Shown here: positions 19,121 to 28,284 of the stretch, in pieces
How positions within the stretch are numbered: the stretch's first letter is position 1
How the letters are laid out: each line of letters begins with the position of its first letter
Assembly (NCBI GenBank): GCA_963797635.1
Contig: CAWCPZ010000007.1
Span: 288,626-352,625, forward strand
Direction: 5' to 3'
Length of the DNA: 64,000 nucleotides
DNA from: JAOUEA01 sp963797635
Lineage (GTDB): Bacteria; Actinomycetota; UBA4738; HRBIN12
Program-made: the position numbers and the translations under genes
Notes under the pieces: model-generated
Database searches by the model: none
What the model was told of the DNA's origin: nothing
Seen by the model: only the letters and a program-made list of their open reading frames with translations

Positions 19121-19936
19121 GTGCAGACCTCGAACAAGACGCCGATCCGCCACGACCACGACCTCATCGTCGTGCCCGACGCGCGACCACCCCGCCGCTG
19201 GGGCCTGATCGCCGTCGTCGTGGCCGCGATCCTCGTGGCGCTCCTGGTGGGCGGCGCCATCGGCTACTCGATGCGTCAGGCCGACGTTCGTGACCTCGAG
19301 GCCCAGCTCGCGGGCTCGGCGAGCCAGCAACAGGTTGCCGTCACCGACGTGGGCGCGGCGCTGCAGCGGGTCGACGCCCTCGAGCGCAGGATCGAGGACC
19401 TGCGCGCGAACATGGAGGTCCAGCGTCGCGCCGTCGGGGTGCTCCGCGGCAGCAATCACGAGAAGAGCCGCCAGGTCACCCAGGCCCGGAAGGAACTCGA
19501 GGCCGCGCAGGCCGAGCTCCGGGCCACGACCGGTCCACCGCTGTCCGACGGCACGTTCGCGGTCAAGGTCGTGGCGGTGGGGGCCTCGCAGTCGCCGTCG
19601 CGCATCGTCCTCGACCTGGGTCGGTGGTTCACCGGCGCCGCGGCCCACGACGCCGCGGCCGCGGACGGCCTCGCCGCGCACACCGATCGCGGGAACCACC
19701 CGCGATACTTCCGCAACCGCGAGGCCGCCTGGCGCATCATGCCGCTCGCCCCGTCCGCCACCGCCACCTTCTGGCGTTGGGGCTCCGGCCTGGGCCCGTC
19801 CACGATCTCGATCGCGGACTTCCAGCAGCTCGTCCACTCGGGAGCCCCCTGGGCGGTCCGGGTCTCGAACGACCCGTTCTCGGCCACCGTGCAGAACGGC
19901 ACCGTCACCGGGTTGCGGCAACTGCGCTACCCGTAG
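19121..19936 (+). CDS. Single-pass membrane protein with coiled coil and unknown outer domain
   Basis: 271 residues. Short cytoplasmic N-terminus, one helix at about 27-50 (WGLIAVVVAAILVALLVGGA), then a coiled coil (about 55-140, repeated ALERRIEDLRANMEVQRR and ARKELEAAQAELRA), then a C-terminal domain (SPSRIVLDLGRWF, NHPRYFRNREAAWRIMPL, FWRWGSGLGPSTISIADFQ). No family recognised. Start GTG 19121 has GGGAGGGG about 10 nt upstream. Not in frame or obvious functional link with its neighbours. Confidence 0.7.
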   Translation: MQTSNKTPIRHDHDLIVVPDARPPRRWGLIAVVVAAILVALLVGGAIGYSMRQADVRDLEAQLAGSASQQQVAVTDVGAALQRVDALERRIEDLRANMEVQRRAVGVLRGSNHEKSRQVTQARKELEAAQAELRATTGPPLSDGTFAVKVVAVGASQSPSRIVLDLGRWFTGAAAHDAAAADGLAAHTDRGNHPRYFRNREAAWRIMPLAPSATATFWRWGSGLGPSTISIADFQQLVHSGAPWAVRVSNDPFSATVQNGTVTGLRQLRYP

Positions 19937-19957
19937 GCGGTCACTCGGCCGACGATC

Positions 19958-21188
19958 TTATAAGTTGTGCTTCGCGAACAGGTGGGTGATGCCTTGCGTC
20001 GACGTGCACGAGGTACTGCGTCTGCACGGCGTGAAGTAGAGATCGCGTCGGGCGTAGGCGAAGGACGCGTCGCCGAGCACGGGCATCCGGACGGTTGGCC
20101 GAAGCGTCCTCCAAGACGTCGCGTGCAGCCCGCCGGCGAACGTGGAGATCGTGCCGTCGGGGGCGATCCGCCGGACGTTGTGGCGCTCGGAGTGCTGATC
20201 GAGCATAGAGCCGTCGGGCGCGAAGACGATGTCGTTGGGGTTGCGGAGCGACGCGTCGACGCGGGGCCGCCGTCGCCTCCGCACCCGTACGTCCCGGTTC
20301 CCGCGAACGTGGTGATGACGCCGTGCGTGTCGACCTTGCGGATCCGGTAGTTGTTCTCGTCGCTGATGTACAGGTTGCCGTCGGCGTCGAACGCGACGGC
20401 GAGGGGCCGAGCGAGCATCGCCTCGGTAGCTGGCTGATGATCGCCGTTGAAGACCGGGACCGGTTCTGCCACGGTCGTCAGCGTGCCGTCGGTGTCGATC
20501 TCCCGGATAGCGTCATGGTCGCGGTCGGCGATAAAGAGGTTCGTCCGGATCCAGCGCCAACCCATCGGCGCATAGAGGATCCCATGCGTAGCCGGTCCTC
20601 CATCGCCCGCTTCCGGGCCAACACCCGGAGGTCCACGGACCCAGTATTTGAACCCGGGCCGACGCCGCCAACGGTCTGGACGAAGCCGTTCGCCGTGATC
20701 TTCCGGATCCGGCTGTTCAGGTGGTCTGCGACGTACATGTCGCCTGCCGGGTAGAAGGCCATGTCCATGGTGCACTTGAAGTAAGCATCGGTCGGATGTT
20801 GACGTCGCCTCCGATGGCGGCGACGGCGCCCATCCGTATCGCTTCACGACCGGCGAGCTGGTCCCGTCATGGCCTCAGGCGGGACCACGCGTGAAGCCAC
20901 CGGGACCGGCGCCCGCGAACACGGCGACATGCCTCGGGGTCCCTCGGAGGTGACTGGTAGATGCGGGCGTTGAGGCAGTCGGTCATGTAGAGAGTGCCGT
21001 CGGAGCGAAGGTGGGGTAGCTGAACCAGGCTTGAAGTAGACCCAGGTGGGTGAAGACGCGGTGATGCGTGAGTGTTCCGTAGAGCCCGACGCGGCGAAGA
21101 CCTGACTGAGAAGTGCTAGCGCGACGGCGGCGAGTGACATCTCGTCAATAACACCATGGTGATCGCGATGATCTTGGTTCTCCGACAT
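19958..21188 (-). pseudogene. NHL-repeat beta-propeller protein, heavily frameshifted
   Basis: Reading from 21188: a signal-like N-terminus (MSLAAVALALLSQVFAASG), then NHL repeats scattered over all three minus frames: DMAFYPAGDMYVADHLNSRI, GDGGPATHGILYAPMGW, NLFIADRDHDAIREIDTDG, DADGNLYISDENNYRIRKVD, FAPDGSMLDQH, RRIAPDGTISTFAGG, and a final ITHLFAKHNL stop at 19958. At least five frame changes are needed to join them. That is more than neighbouring genes show, so true decay is possible as well as assembly error. If intact it would be a secreted six-blade propeller. Confidence 0.65.
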
Positions 21189-21304
21189 GACGTCCTCCCC
21201 TCGGATCGATCCACCTGATCGCTACCGGGGATAACGAGGTCGGCCTGGCAACCTGTAGACGATCTGCCTACAGGTTTCGGAGGCCTAGAGCGTTAACCGC
21301 AGAC

Positions 21305-21830
21305 ATGTTCGAAGTGGCATACCGGGTGGGGAAGTGGAACGATGCGGGCGCGCGGATGTCCGACGGTGAGGCTTTCGAGGAGTTCTTCGCGGCCTAGAGT
21401 GGCAACTGCCGCATCCTCACGGTCATCACCGGCAGCCGCCTGGAGGCAGAGGACATCGTCCAAGAGGCGTTCACGCGGGTGTTCCAGCATTGGGACCGGG
21501 TGCGTGAGATGGAGAACCCGGCCGGCTACCTCGAACGCACCGCGATGAACGTGTTCAGGAGCCAGTACCGCCGGGCGACGATGGCGGTGCGCCGGACCAT
21601 CGGGACGGCGCCGGAGCAGGACGCGTTCGAGGCGATCGAGGACCGCGACGTCGCGACGCGGGCTCGCGATCCTCACGCCGAGACAGCGAGCGGCGGTCGT
21701 GCTCACCGAGGGACTCGGGTACTCGGGCGAGGAGACCGCCAGGCCTGGGGATCAAACGTCCACGGTCTGGGCGCTCACGCTAAGCACGCGGCGCGCTGGC
21801 CGAAGCACGGGGTGAGGCCGATGTCTGATT
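21305..21830 (+). pseudogene. ECF sigma factor (in-frame amber and frameshifts)
   Basis: From ATG 21305 the frame reads to MSDGEAFEEFFAA, then TAG at about 21397, then continues in the same frame with TVITGSRLEAEDIVQEAFTR and VFQHWDRVREMENPAGYLER (sigma region 2). Region 4 appears one frame over as LTPRQRAAVVLTEGLGYSGEETA. A further break before the end degrades the last helix (SGRSR versus TSTVWAL). The TAG is a substitution-type or compound lesion, not a simple single-base indel. Its end runs into the ATG of the propeller gene at 21821, the usual layout for sigma/anti-sigma pairs. Confidence 0.65.
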
Positions 21831-23145
21831 TCCGGAGCGCGATCGAACGCGCGCTAGAGCGCAACGACGCGCCGTTCTCCGTGGATACGTTCCACGAACG
21901 GAGGCTCCGCATCGACCGCCGGCGCGCACGACGCGGGGGTGGTGGAGTGGTAGTGGGGGGCCTCGTCGTCCTGTCGATCATCATGGGTCTTGCGGAGCCG
22001 GACCGTCCCACGTCCGCCACCCGATCACCCGTTCACCGTCTCGTCGCTGCGCGTCGCGTGGACCGACGACACGGGTGCCTCGATCAACTCCCCTCCCACC
22101 GTGGTGGCGACCGCGTCTATGTGACGAATAGCGCGGGGAAGAGTCTTGGCGTACCCGACCACGTGTCGCGCGACTCCGAGACCTGCCGTCCTGCGTGGAC
22201 GCGGATCAGGAAGGCATCATTCGGCTACGGAGGGCGGGCGCGGGTGACGGATGGTCTTCGTGGTTCTCCGATGGACGGCTGGTCGGCTATCCACAGGTCT
22301 GTGGCCAGGGACGTGTGCCGGACGTGGATCGCTCGACGGGGGTAGATTGTCGGCCGCGCCCGGTGATCGCGGACGATGGAGTGTATGTGGGTCCGACGAG
22401 GCAGTTCTCCGCCTACCCGGTGCGATGCTCCTCCTACCCCAACGTGTGCCGCGCTGTGGACCGCACGGTCTGCGGGGCGGCTACGGGCGAGCGGCTGGGC
22501 AGGCGCCCAGCCCGTGGTCGTCGACGGAGTGGTGTACGTCGGGTCGACGGGCGGTTCGTTGTATGTGTTTCCCGCGTGGTGTCGCGGCACGTGCGAGCCA
22601 TCCGGCGTTCTGGATCTGTCCGGGCCGCTCGCGAACCGCTGTCTTTACGGCGACACCCTCTATGTGACGGCGGGACAGGACCTGGACGCCATCCCCACCC
22701 GGTGCCTGGCGACGGGCGCCTCCTGCGGCGCACGCTGGATCGGTCGCGCCACGTCGCTGATCGTCAGCATGCCGCAGATCGACGACGGCAACGTGTTCGT
22801 GGGTTCGAGGACGGGACGGTCTCGGTGTTTTCGATCGCGTGTGGTGATGGCGGGAGGGTGTGCGAGCCTCGTGGTCGATCGAGGGACTCGGACGGCTGCC
22901 GAATCCCACGGTCGTGAACGGCGTCCTCTTCGTCGGGAGCACGTGGGCCGTGAACGAGCTCTTCGCGTACGACGCCGATTGCGGTGCAGCCGCGGCGCGT
23001 GTGAGCCACTCTGCACTACGTATCGACCGACCTCGGAGCATTCCAGCAGCCACAGGCGTTGGCGGAAGACGGCACGCTGATCGCCGTGACGGGGGATCGA
23101 TCGGGGGAGGTAGAACGGGAGGGTGGTCATAGGGTCGGGTGGTAG
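21821..23145 (+). pseudogene. Membrane-anchored PQQ-like beta-propeller, putative anti-sigma partner (frameshifted)
   Basis: Starts MSDFRSAIERALERNDAPFS with a basic patch (RRLRIDRRRARRGGG), one membrane helix (VVVGGLVVLSIIMGL), then PQQ-like blades over several frames: VAWTDDTGASINSPPTVV, DRVYVTNSAGK, PVIADDGVYVG, DGVVYVGSTGGSLYVFPAWC, GDTLYVTAGQDLDAIPTRC, IDDGNVFVGSRTG, NPTVVNGVLFVGSTWAVN. The last frame ends at 23145. Repeated Cys-x(n)-Cys after each blade (PAWCRGTC, PTRCLATGASC) may form disulfides outside the cell. The short cytoplasmic tail is where an anti-sigma domain would be, but none is recognisable. Confidence 0.62.
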
Positions 23146-23205
23146 CGCATCGGATCGTCGGCGCTCTTGGCGGGACTGGGCCCGTCGCGCTGCGATACTC
23201 CCTGG

Positions 23206-24142
23206 GTGACGAGATACGACGACATCCTCGCCGCGATCGGGAACACGCCGCTCGTGGGCATGCCGCGCATGTCGCCGAAACCGGGCGTGCGCCTGTGGGC
23301 CAAGCTCGAAGGCAACAACCCCACCGGTTCCACCAAGGACCGCATCGCGCTGAAGATGGTCGAGACGGCCGAAGCCTCGGGCGACCTCACCCCGGACAAG
23401 ACCATCCTGGAACCCACCAGCGGCAACACGGGGATCGCGCTGGCCATGGTGGCCGCCCGCAAGGGCTACCGGCTCACGGTGGTGATCCCCGACAACGCCA
23501 GCGAGGAACGCATCGGGCTGCTGCGGCTCTTCGGCGCCGAGATCGTGTTCAGCGACGGCGAGAAGGGCACGAACGGTTCGATCGAGGTGGCCCGCGCGCT
23601 CGCCGCCGACGACAAGTACTACATGCCGTTCCAGTACGGGAACCCCGCCAACCCGATGGCCCACCAGGAAGGCACCGCGCAGGAGATCATCCGCGACCTC
23701 CCCGAGGTGACGCATTTCATCGCGGGCATGGGCACCGGAGGAACGCTCACCGGCAACGGCCGGGGGCTGCACGCGCACAACCCCGACATCAAGGTGATCG
23801 CCGCCGAACCCGAGCTCGGCGACCTGGTCTACGGTCTGCGCTCGCTCGACGCCGGGTTCATCCCGCCGATCTTCGATCCGGAGCAGGTGAGCCGGAAGTT
23901 CCTCGTGGACTCGACCAACTCCCTGCGCACGAACCGGGAGCTGACGTCGAAGGAAGGCATCTTCGCCGGCATCTCCAGCGGCGCGGTGGTCTACGTGGCC
24001 CAGCGGATCGCCAGCGAGATCGACGACGGTGACATCGTGTGCCTGTTGCCCGACGGCGGGTGGAAGTACCTGTCCACCGAAGCGTGGGCCGTCCGATCTC
24101 GAAACGGCCGAGAAGGGCGTGGCCGAATCCCTGTGGTGGTGA
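23206..24142 (+). CDS. cysM: CysM, O-phosphoserine sulfhydrylase (one frameshift)
   Basis: PLP enzyme that takes sulfur from CysO thiocarboxylate to make cysteine on CysO. About 311 residues. Seen: NPTGSTKDRIAL with the PLP lysine, PTSGNTGIALAM, the phosphate loop GTGGTLTG, and GWKYLST as in mycobacterial CysM. The C-terminus after EAWAV shifts frame by one extra base (about 24092) to DLETAEKGVAESLWW, which restores the family end at 24142, directly before the murI ATG. GATACT (23194-23199) is 6 nt before GTG 23206, so the gene has its own leaderless promoter after the accessory insert. Confidence 0.93.
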
Positions 24143-24982
24143 ATGGATGAGCGCGTGAGCGATCCTCGCCCGATCGGCATGTTCGACTCCGGGGTCGGCG
24201 GCCTCACGGTCGCCCGCGCCGTCCTCGACCTGCTGCCGCACGAGCCGCTCCTGTACGTCGGCGACACCGCGCGTTCGCCCTACGGGCCCCGGCAACCCGA
24301 GGAGATCCGTCGCTACGCGCTCGAGATCGCCGACTACCTGGTGCATCGCGACGTCAAGATGCTGGTGGTCGCCTGCAACTCCGTGGAGGTGAGCGCCATC
24401 GGCGAGATCGCCGACCGGGCGCACATCCCGGTGGTGGGCGTGGTGGAACCCGGAACCCGGGCCGCGGCGCGGCAGACCCGCAACCGGATCGTCGGCATGA
24501 TCGGCACGCAAGCAACGGTTCGCAGTGGGCTCTACGATCGTGCGATGGCCGCCACGGACGCTCGCGTCACCCTGCACTCCAACGCATGCCCGGTGTTCGT
24601 GGAGCACGTGGAGCGGGGGGACACGACCAGTCCGGAGCTACGAGGGGCCGCGCGCGGGTATCTTTCTCCGCTGATGGCTGCCGACATCGACACCTTGATC
24701 CTTGGCTGCACGCACTACCCCCTGCTGGCCGGGCTGCTCCAGCGCGAGCTGGGACCCGGCGTGGTGCTGGTCTCCTCGGCCGAAGAGACCGCCAAGGACG
24801 TGTACGCCTCGTTGCTCGACGGCGACCTGCAGCGCGCCGAGTCGTCGACGCCGCGCCACGAGTTCCTCGCCACGGGCGACCCCGCGGCCTTCGAACAGGT
24901 CGCGGGGGTCTTCCTCGGACCTGAATTGACCGATGTGGGCGCCGCGCAGGCCCAGCCCGTGGGAGGGGGTTCATGGAACTGA
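24143..24982 (+). CDS. murI: Glutamate racemase
   Basis: 279 residues. Makes D-glutamate for peptidoglycan; cytoplasmic, cofactor-independent. Seen: GMFDSGVGGLTVARAVL at the N-terminus, catalytic Cys in VVACNSVE, second catalytic Cys in LILGCTHYPLL, and GDTARSPYGPR. It starts immediately after the cysM stop (TGA then ATG), and its end overlaps the next gene by 10 nt. A GTG at 24158 (encoding VSDPRPIGMF) is an alternative start. Confidence 0.95.
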   Translation: MDERVSDPRPIGMFDSGVGGLTVARAVLDLLPHEPLLYVGDTARSPYGPRQPEEIRRYALEIADYLVHRDVKMLVVACNSVEVSAIGEIADRAHIPVVGVVEPGTRAAARQTRNRIVGMIGTQATVRSGLYDRAMAATDARVTLHSNACPVFVEHVERGDTTSPELRGAARGYLSPLMAADIDTLILGCTHYPLLAGLLQRELGPGVVLVSSAEETAKDVYASLLDGDLQRAESSTPRHEFLATGDPAAFEQVAGVFLGPELTDVGAAQAQPVGGGSWN

Positions 24983-25725
24983 CGGTCTTGGGCACCGCGG
25001 GGACCTGGCCTCCCGCCGGCGGTGCGACATGCGGATTCCTGGTGTCCCACGAGGGCACGAACATCTGGCTCGATGCGGGGACGGGGACGTTCGCGCGGCT
25101 GCAGGAGCACATCGGCATCGACGACGTCGCGGCCATCGTGGTCAGCCACGGACACACCGACCACTTCATCGATGTGATCCCCGCGTTCTATGCGCGCCAC
25201 TACGGGCACATGGGGACGCCGGGGCTGCCGTTCTACTCGCCGGAAGGGTTCGTCGACTCCGTGAGCCTGTTGGTGTCCGAGGACGGCAAGGACGTGCTGC
25301 GCGAGGCGTATTCGTTCCGGACCGTCGGCCGGGGAGACGCGTTCGAGGTGGGGCCGTTCTCGATCTCGGTGTTCGAGATGACGCACATCGGGGTGAACGC
25401 GGTGGGCTATCGGATCGAAGCGGGCGGCAAGGTGCTGGCCTACACCGGCGACACCGGCCCGTCCGAGGAGGTCATCGACCTCGCGCGCGACGCCGACGTG
25501 TTCATGGCGGAAGCCACCTACCAGGAGGCCTCCGAGAAGATGTTCTTCCATCTGAGCGCCGTGCAGGCGGCCGAGCACGCGGTGCGAGCCGGCGCGAAGC
25601 GTCTGGTGCTCACCCACATCCTGCCCACGCTGGACCCGGAGGTCTCTCGCGCGGAGGCCCAGAGCGTGTTCGACGGTCCCGTCGAGATCGCCTACGAGGG
25701 CTCCACGCTGGAGATCGGGTCGTGA
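24973..25725 (+). CDS. Metallo-beta-lactamase-fold phosphodiesterase (Rv1339-like)
   Basis: 250 residues. VSHGHTDHFIDVIP is the HxHxDH metal motif, with LDAGTGTF before it, YTGDTGPSEE and LTHILPTLDP as later metal ligands. Its place between murI and rph matches Rv1339, reported as an atypical class II cyclic-nucleotide phosphodiesterase. The window also has cyclases and a cNMP-binding protein, so cAMP breakdown is plausible; RNase Z-like action cannot be excluded. ATG 24973 overlaps murI; its end overlaps rph by GTGA. Confidence 0.88.
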   Translation: MELTVLGTAGTWPPAGGATCGFLVSHEGTNIWLDAGTGTFARLQEHIGIDDVAAIVVSHGHTDHFIDVIPAFYARHYGHMGTPGLPFYSPEGFVDSVSLLVSEDGKDVLREAYSFRTVGRGDAFEVGPFSISVFEMTHIGVNAVGYRIEAGGKVLAYTGDTGPSEEVIDLARDADVFMAEATYQEASEKMFFHLSAVQAAEHAVRAGAKRLVLTHILPTLDPEVSRAEAQSVFDGPVEIAYEGSTLEIGS

Positions 25726-26441
25726 CCAGGCCCGATGGGCGTTCGCCCGACCAGCTCCGGCCCGTGAGCTGGGAGCTGGGGTTCCAGGAGTGGGCGGCGG
25801 GCTCGGTCCTGTTCTCCATGGGCAAGACGCGGGTGCTCGTGGCGGCGTCGGTCTCCGACGATGCGCCCCGGTGGCTCAAGGGCACCGGGAACGGCTGGGT
25901 GACGGGGGAGTACTCGATGCTGCCGGCCTCCACGAACGAGCGCACGAACCGCGAGGTCAACCGCGGACGTCCCGGCGGCCGCACGCAGGAGATCCAACGG
26001 CTGATCGGACGGTCGCTGCGCAGCGTCACCGATCTGTCGCGGCTGGGGGAGCGCACGATCACGATCGACTGCGACGTGCTGCAGGCCGACGCCGGCACCC
26101 GCACCGCCTCGATCACCGGCGGCTACATCGCGCTGGCGATGGCGCTGCGTGACCTGGCCGCCGCCGGTCAGATCCCCGACGATCTGCTCACCGACAGCGT
26201 CGCCGCCGTGAGCGTGGGGATCGTCGAGGGCGAGGCACGACTCGACCTGTGCTACGACGAGGACGCGGGCGCCGACGTCGACTTCAACGTGGTCATGACG
26301 GGCTCCGGCGAATTCGTCGAGGTGCAGGGCACCGCCGAAGGCACGCCGTTCTCGCGGGCCCAGCTCGACGGGCTGCTGGACCTGGCCGCCGCCGGCATCA
26401 CCGACCTCACGAAGATCCAGCAGCAAGCGCTCGAGGGCTAG
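25722..26441 (+). CDS. rph: RNase PH
   Basis: 239 residues. Phosphorolytic 3' trimming of tRNA precursors. Seen: RPDGRSPDQLRPVSWELGF, WLKGTGNGWVTGEYSMLPAST, RTQEIQRLIGRSLR (family signature), ITIDCDVLQADAGTRTASITGG, and EVQGTAEG. GTG 25722 overlaps the previous stop, which implies coupled translation and fixes the start. Confidence 0.96.
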   Translation: MTRPDGRSPDQLRPVSWELGFQEWAAGSVLFSMGKTRVLVAASVSDDAPRWLKGTGNGWVTGEYSMLPASTNERTNREVNRGRPGGRTQEIQRLIGRSLRSVTDLSRLGERTITIDCDVLQADAGTRTASITGGYIALAMALRDLAAAGQIPDDLLTDSVAAVSVGIVEGEARLDLCYDEDAGADVDFNVVMTGSGEFVEVQGTAEGTPFSRAQLDGLLDLAAAGITDLTKIQQQALEG

Positions 26442-26447
26442 CGCGTC

Positions 26448-27071
26448 GTGGCCTTCCCCGACCGCGTGGCCATCGCCTCGCGCAACGCGCACAAGCTGCG
26501 CGAACTCGGCCGGATCTGTGCGGACTGGCCCGTCACCTGGATCACGGTGGACAACCACGACCCCTCCGCGTTCCCCGAGGTGGAGGAGACGGGCGACACC
26601 TACCTCGAGAACGCCCTGTTGAAGGCGCGCGCGATCTCCGAGGCGCTCGGCGTGCCGGCGATCGCCGACGATTCCGGGATCGAGGTGGACGCGCTGGGCG
26701 GCAAGCCCGGCCCGCGCTCGGCGCGGTACGCGGGGGAGGACGCCACCGACGAGCAGAACCTCGAGGCCATGATGCAGGCGATGCGGGGGATCCCGTCGGG
26801 CGGCCGCACCGCCCGGTACCGGTGCATCGCCGCGATCGCCTGGCCCGATGGACGGGAGCTGCACACCGACGGCACCTGCGAGGGCACGCTGGTGAACAAG
26901 CGCCACGGGGAGCGGGGGTTCGGCTACGACCCGATCTTCGTACCCGAAGGGTGGGACGAGACGATGGCCCAGCTCACCGACGAGCAGAAGGACCGCATCA
27001 GCCACCGCGGCAGGGCATTCCGAGGGCTGCGCCAGCTCCTGGACGAGGCTTCGCTACCCGACTCAAGGTAG
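26448..27071 (+). CDS. rdgB: XTP/dITP diphosphatase
   Basis: 207 residues. House-cleaning pyrophosphatase that removes inosine and xanthosine triphosphates. Seen: IASRNAHKLRELGRI (substrate/metal start motif), ENALLKARAISEALGVPAIADDSGIEVDALGG, PGPRSARYAG, and ERGFGYDPIFVPEG near 165, then SHRGRAF. GTG 26448 lies 6 nt after the rph stop. This is the last gene of the conserved mec-to-rdgB order. Confidence 0.95.
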   Translation: MAFPDRVAIASRNAHKLRELGRICADWPVTWITVDNHDPSAFPEVEETGDTYLENALLKARAISEALGVPAIADDSGIEVDALGGKPGPRSARYAGEDATDEQNLEAMMQAMRGIPSGGRTARYRCIAAIAWPDGRELHTDGTCEGTLVNKRHGERGFGYDPIFVPEGWDETMAQLTDEQKDRISHRGRAFRGLRQLLDEASLPDSR

Positions 27072-27097
27072 GTGCCGCCGAGGCCGACGCTAGTTCG

Positions 27098-28258
27098 GTG
27101 AGCCAAACGAGCGTGTCCGAACAGGGTCTGGAACCGCGCGTCCTCCGCAATACGAGGGGATTCTTCGACGGACGGTCGAAGCTGCTCGTCGTCGTGCTGG
27201 GCCTGGCCTTCATCGCGGTGGTCACGATCTTGGACTACCTCACCGGGCCGTCGCTCTCCCTCTCGCTGCTCTACCTCATGCCGATCGGGTTGGTGACGTG
27301 GAACCTGGGGCGCCGGTGGGGCTCGGCGACGGTCGTGGTGGCCACGATCGCCGGCATCCTCGCCGACGTGCTGGCGGCTCCGGGCACCGGACAGACCGAC
27401 CCCGTTCCGTACTGGAACGCCATCGTGCGGTTCGCGGTGTTCCTGGCGTTCGCGATGCTGCTGGACACCCTGCGCTCGATCATCGACGCGCAGTGGGAAC
27501 GCGTGGAGGTCGAGGCCGAGCGCTCGAGCGACCTGCGAGAGATGAACGACGTGAAGGACACGTTGTTGCACGCGGTCTCGCACGACCTGAAGGGCCCGCT
27601 CGCCGGCATCATCGGCGCGATGCAGACGATCCGTCGCGACGACGACCTGCACCTCACCGAAGAGGAGAAGGAGAGCCTGTACCAGGTGATCGAGCAGAGC
27701 GGTCGCAAGATGAACCGCTTGATCGACGACCTCCTGGACCTCGATCGGATCGATCGCGGCAAGCTGCACCCACAGCGCAAGCCCACCGACGTCGGCGAAC
27801 TCGCGCGCCGGGTGGTGCGCGAGTCGACCGTGCTCGACGGACACCCGATGCGCATCGAGGCCGACCGCGTGCTGGTCGACGTCGACCCGGGCAAGGTGGA
27901 GCGCGTGATCGACAACCTGCTGGTGAACGCGTCGCGGCACACGCCGCCCGGGACGCCGGTGCACGTCCGCGTGGTGGGGCGCCCGAACGGGATCCTGCTC
28001 GTGGTCGAGGACGAAGGCCCGGGCGTTCCGGACGAGATGAAGGGCGTGCTCTTCGAGGCCTTCCGTCAGGGTGACGGCGCGAGCGGGCGGGGCATGGGCA
28101 TCGGTCTGTCACTGGTGCAGCGGTTCGCCGAACTCCACGGCGGCACGGCGCACATCGAGGACGGCGAGACCGGCGGTGCACGGTTCGTCGTGGCGCTGCC
28201 GGGCGACGTCACCGAACTCGCCGCGCCGGAGGAACCGCCGTCGCTCCAAGCCGTCTGA
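27098..28258 (+). CDS. Membrane sensor histidine kinase
   Basis: 386 residues. Four membrane helices in about 30-130 (LLVVVLGLAFIAVVTILDYL, SLSLLYLMPIGLVTW, SATVVVATIAGILADVL, FAVFLAFAMLLDTL), little outside loop, then HisKA with LLHAVSHDLKGPLAGI (phospho-His) and a HATPase with N-box DNLLVNASRHTP, VEDEGPGVPDEM and GMGIGLSLVQRFAELHGG. It fits an intramembrane-sensing or DUF4118-like kinase. No response regulator is adjacent. Start GTG 27098 (or GTG 27110); TAGTTC lies just upstream. Confidence 0.88.
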   Translation: MSQTSVSEQGLEPRVLRNTRGFFDGRSKLLVVVLGLAFIAVVTILDYLTGPSLSLSLLYLMPIGLVTWNLGRRWGSATVVVATIAGILADVLAAPGTGQTDPVPYWNAIVRFAVFLAFAMLLDTLRSIIDAQWERVEVEAERSSDLREMNDVKDTLLHAVSHDLKGPLAGIIGAMQTIRRDDDLHLTEEEKESLYQVIEQSGRKMNRLIDDLLDLDRIDRGKLHPQRKPTDVGELARRVVRESTVLDGHPMRIEADRVLVDVDPGKVERVIDNLLVNASRHTPPGTPVHVRVVGRPNGILLVVEDEGPGVPDEMKGVLFEAFRQGDGASGRGMGIGLSLVQRFAELHGGTAHIEDGETGGARFVVALPGDVTELAAPEEPPSLQAV

Positions 28259-28284
28259 CGTTCGCCGGCCGCGGCGGTGCCCGG

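Noticed and set aside
19958..23145. Prophage or insertion sequence as cause of the accessory insert
   Set aside because: No terminal repeats, transposase or phage gene found; gene content is propellers and a sigma factor only.
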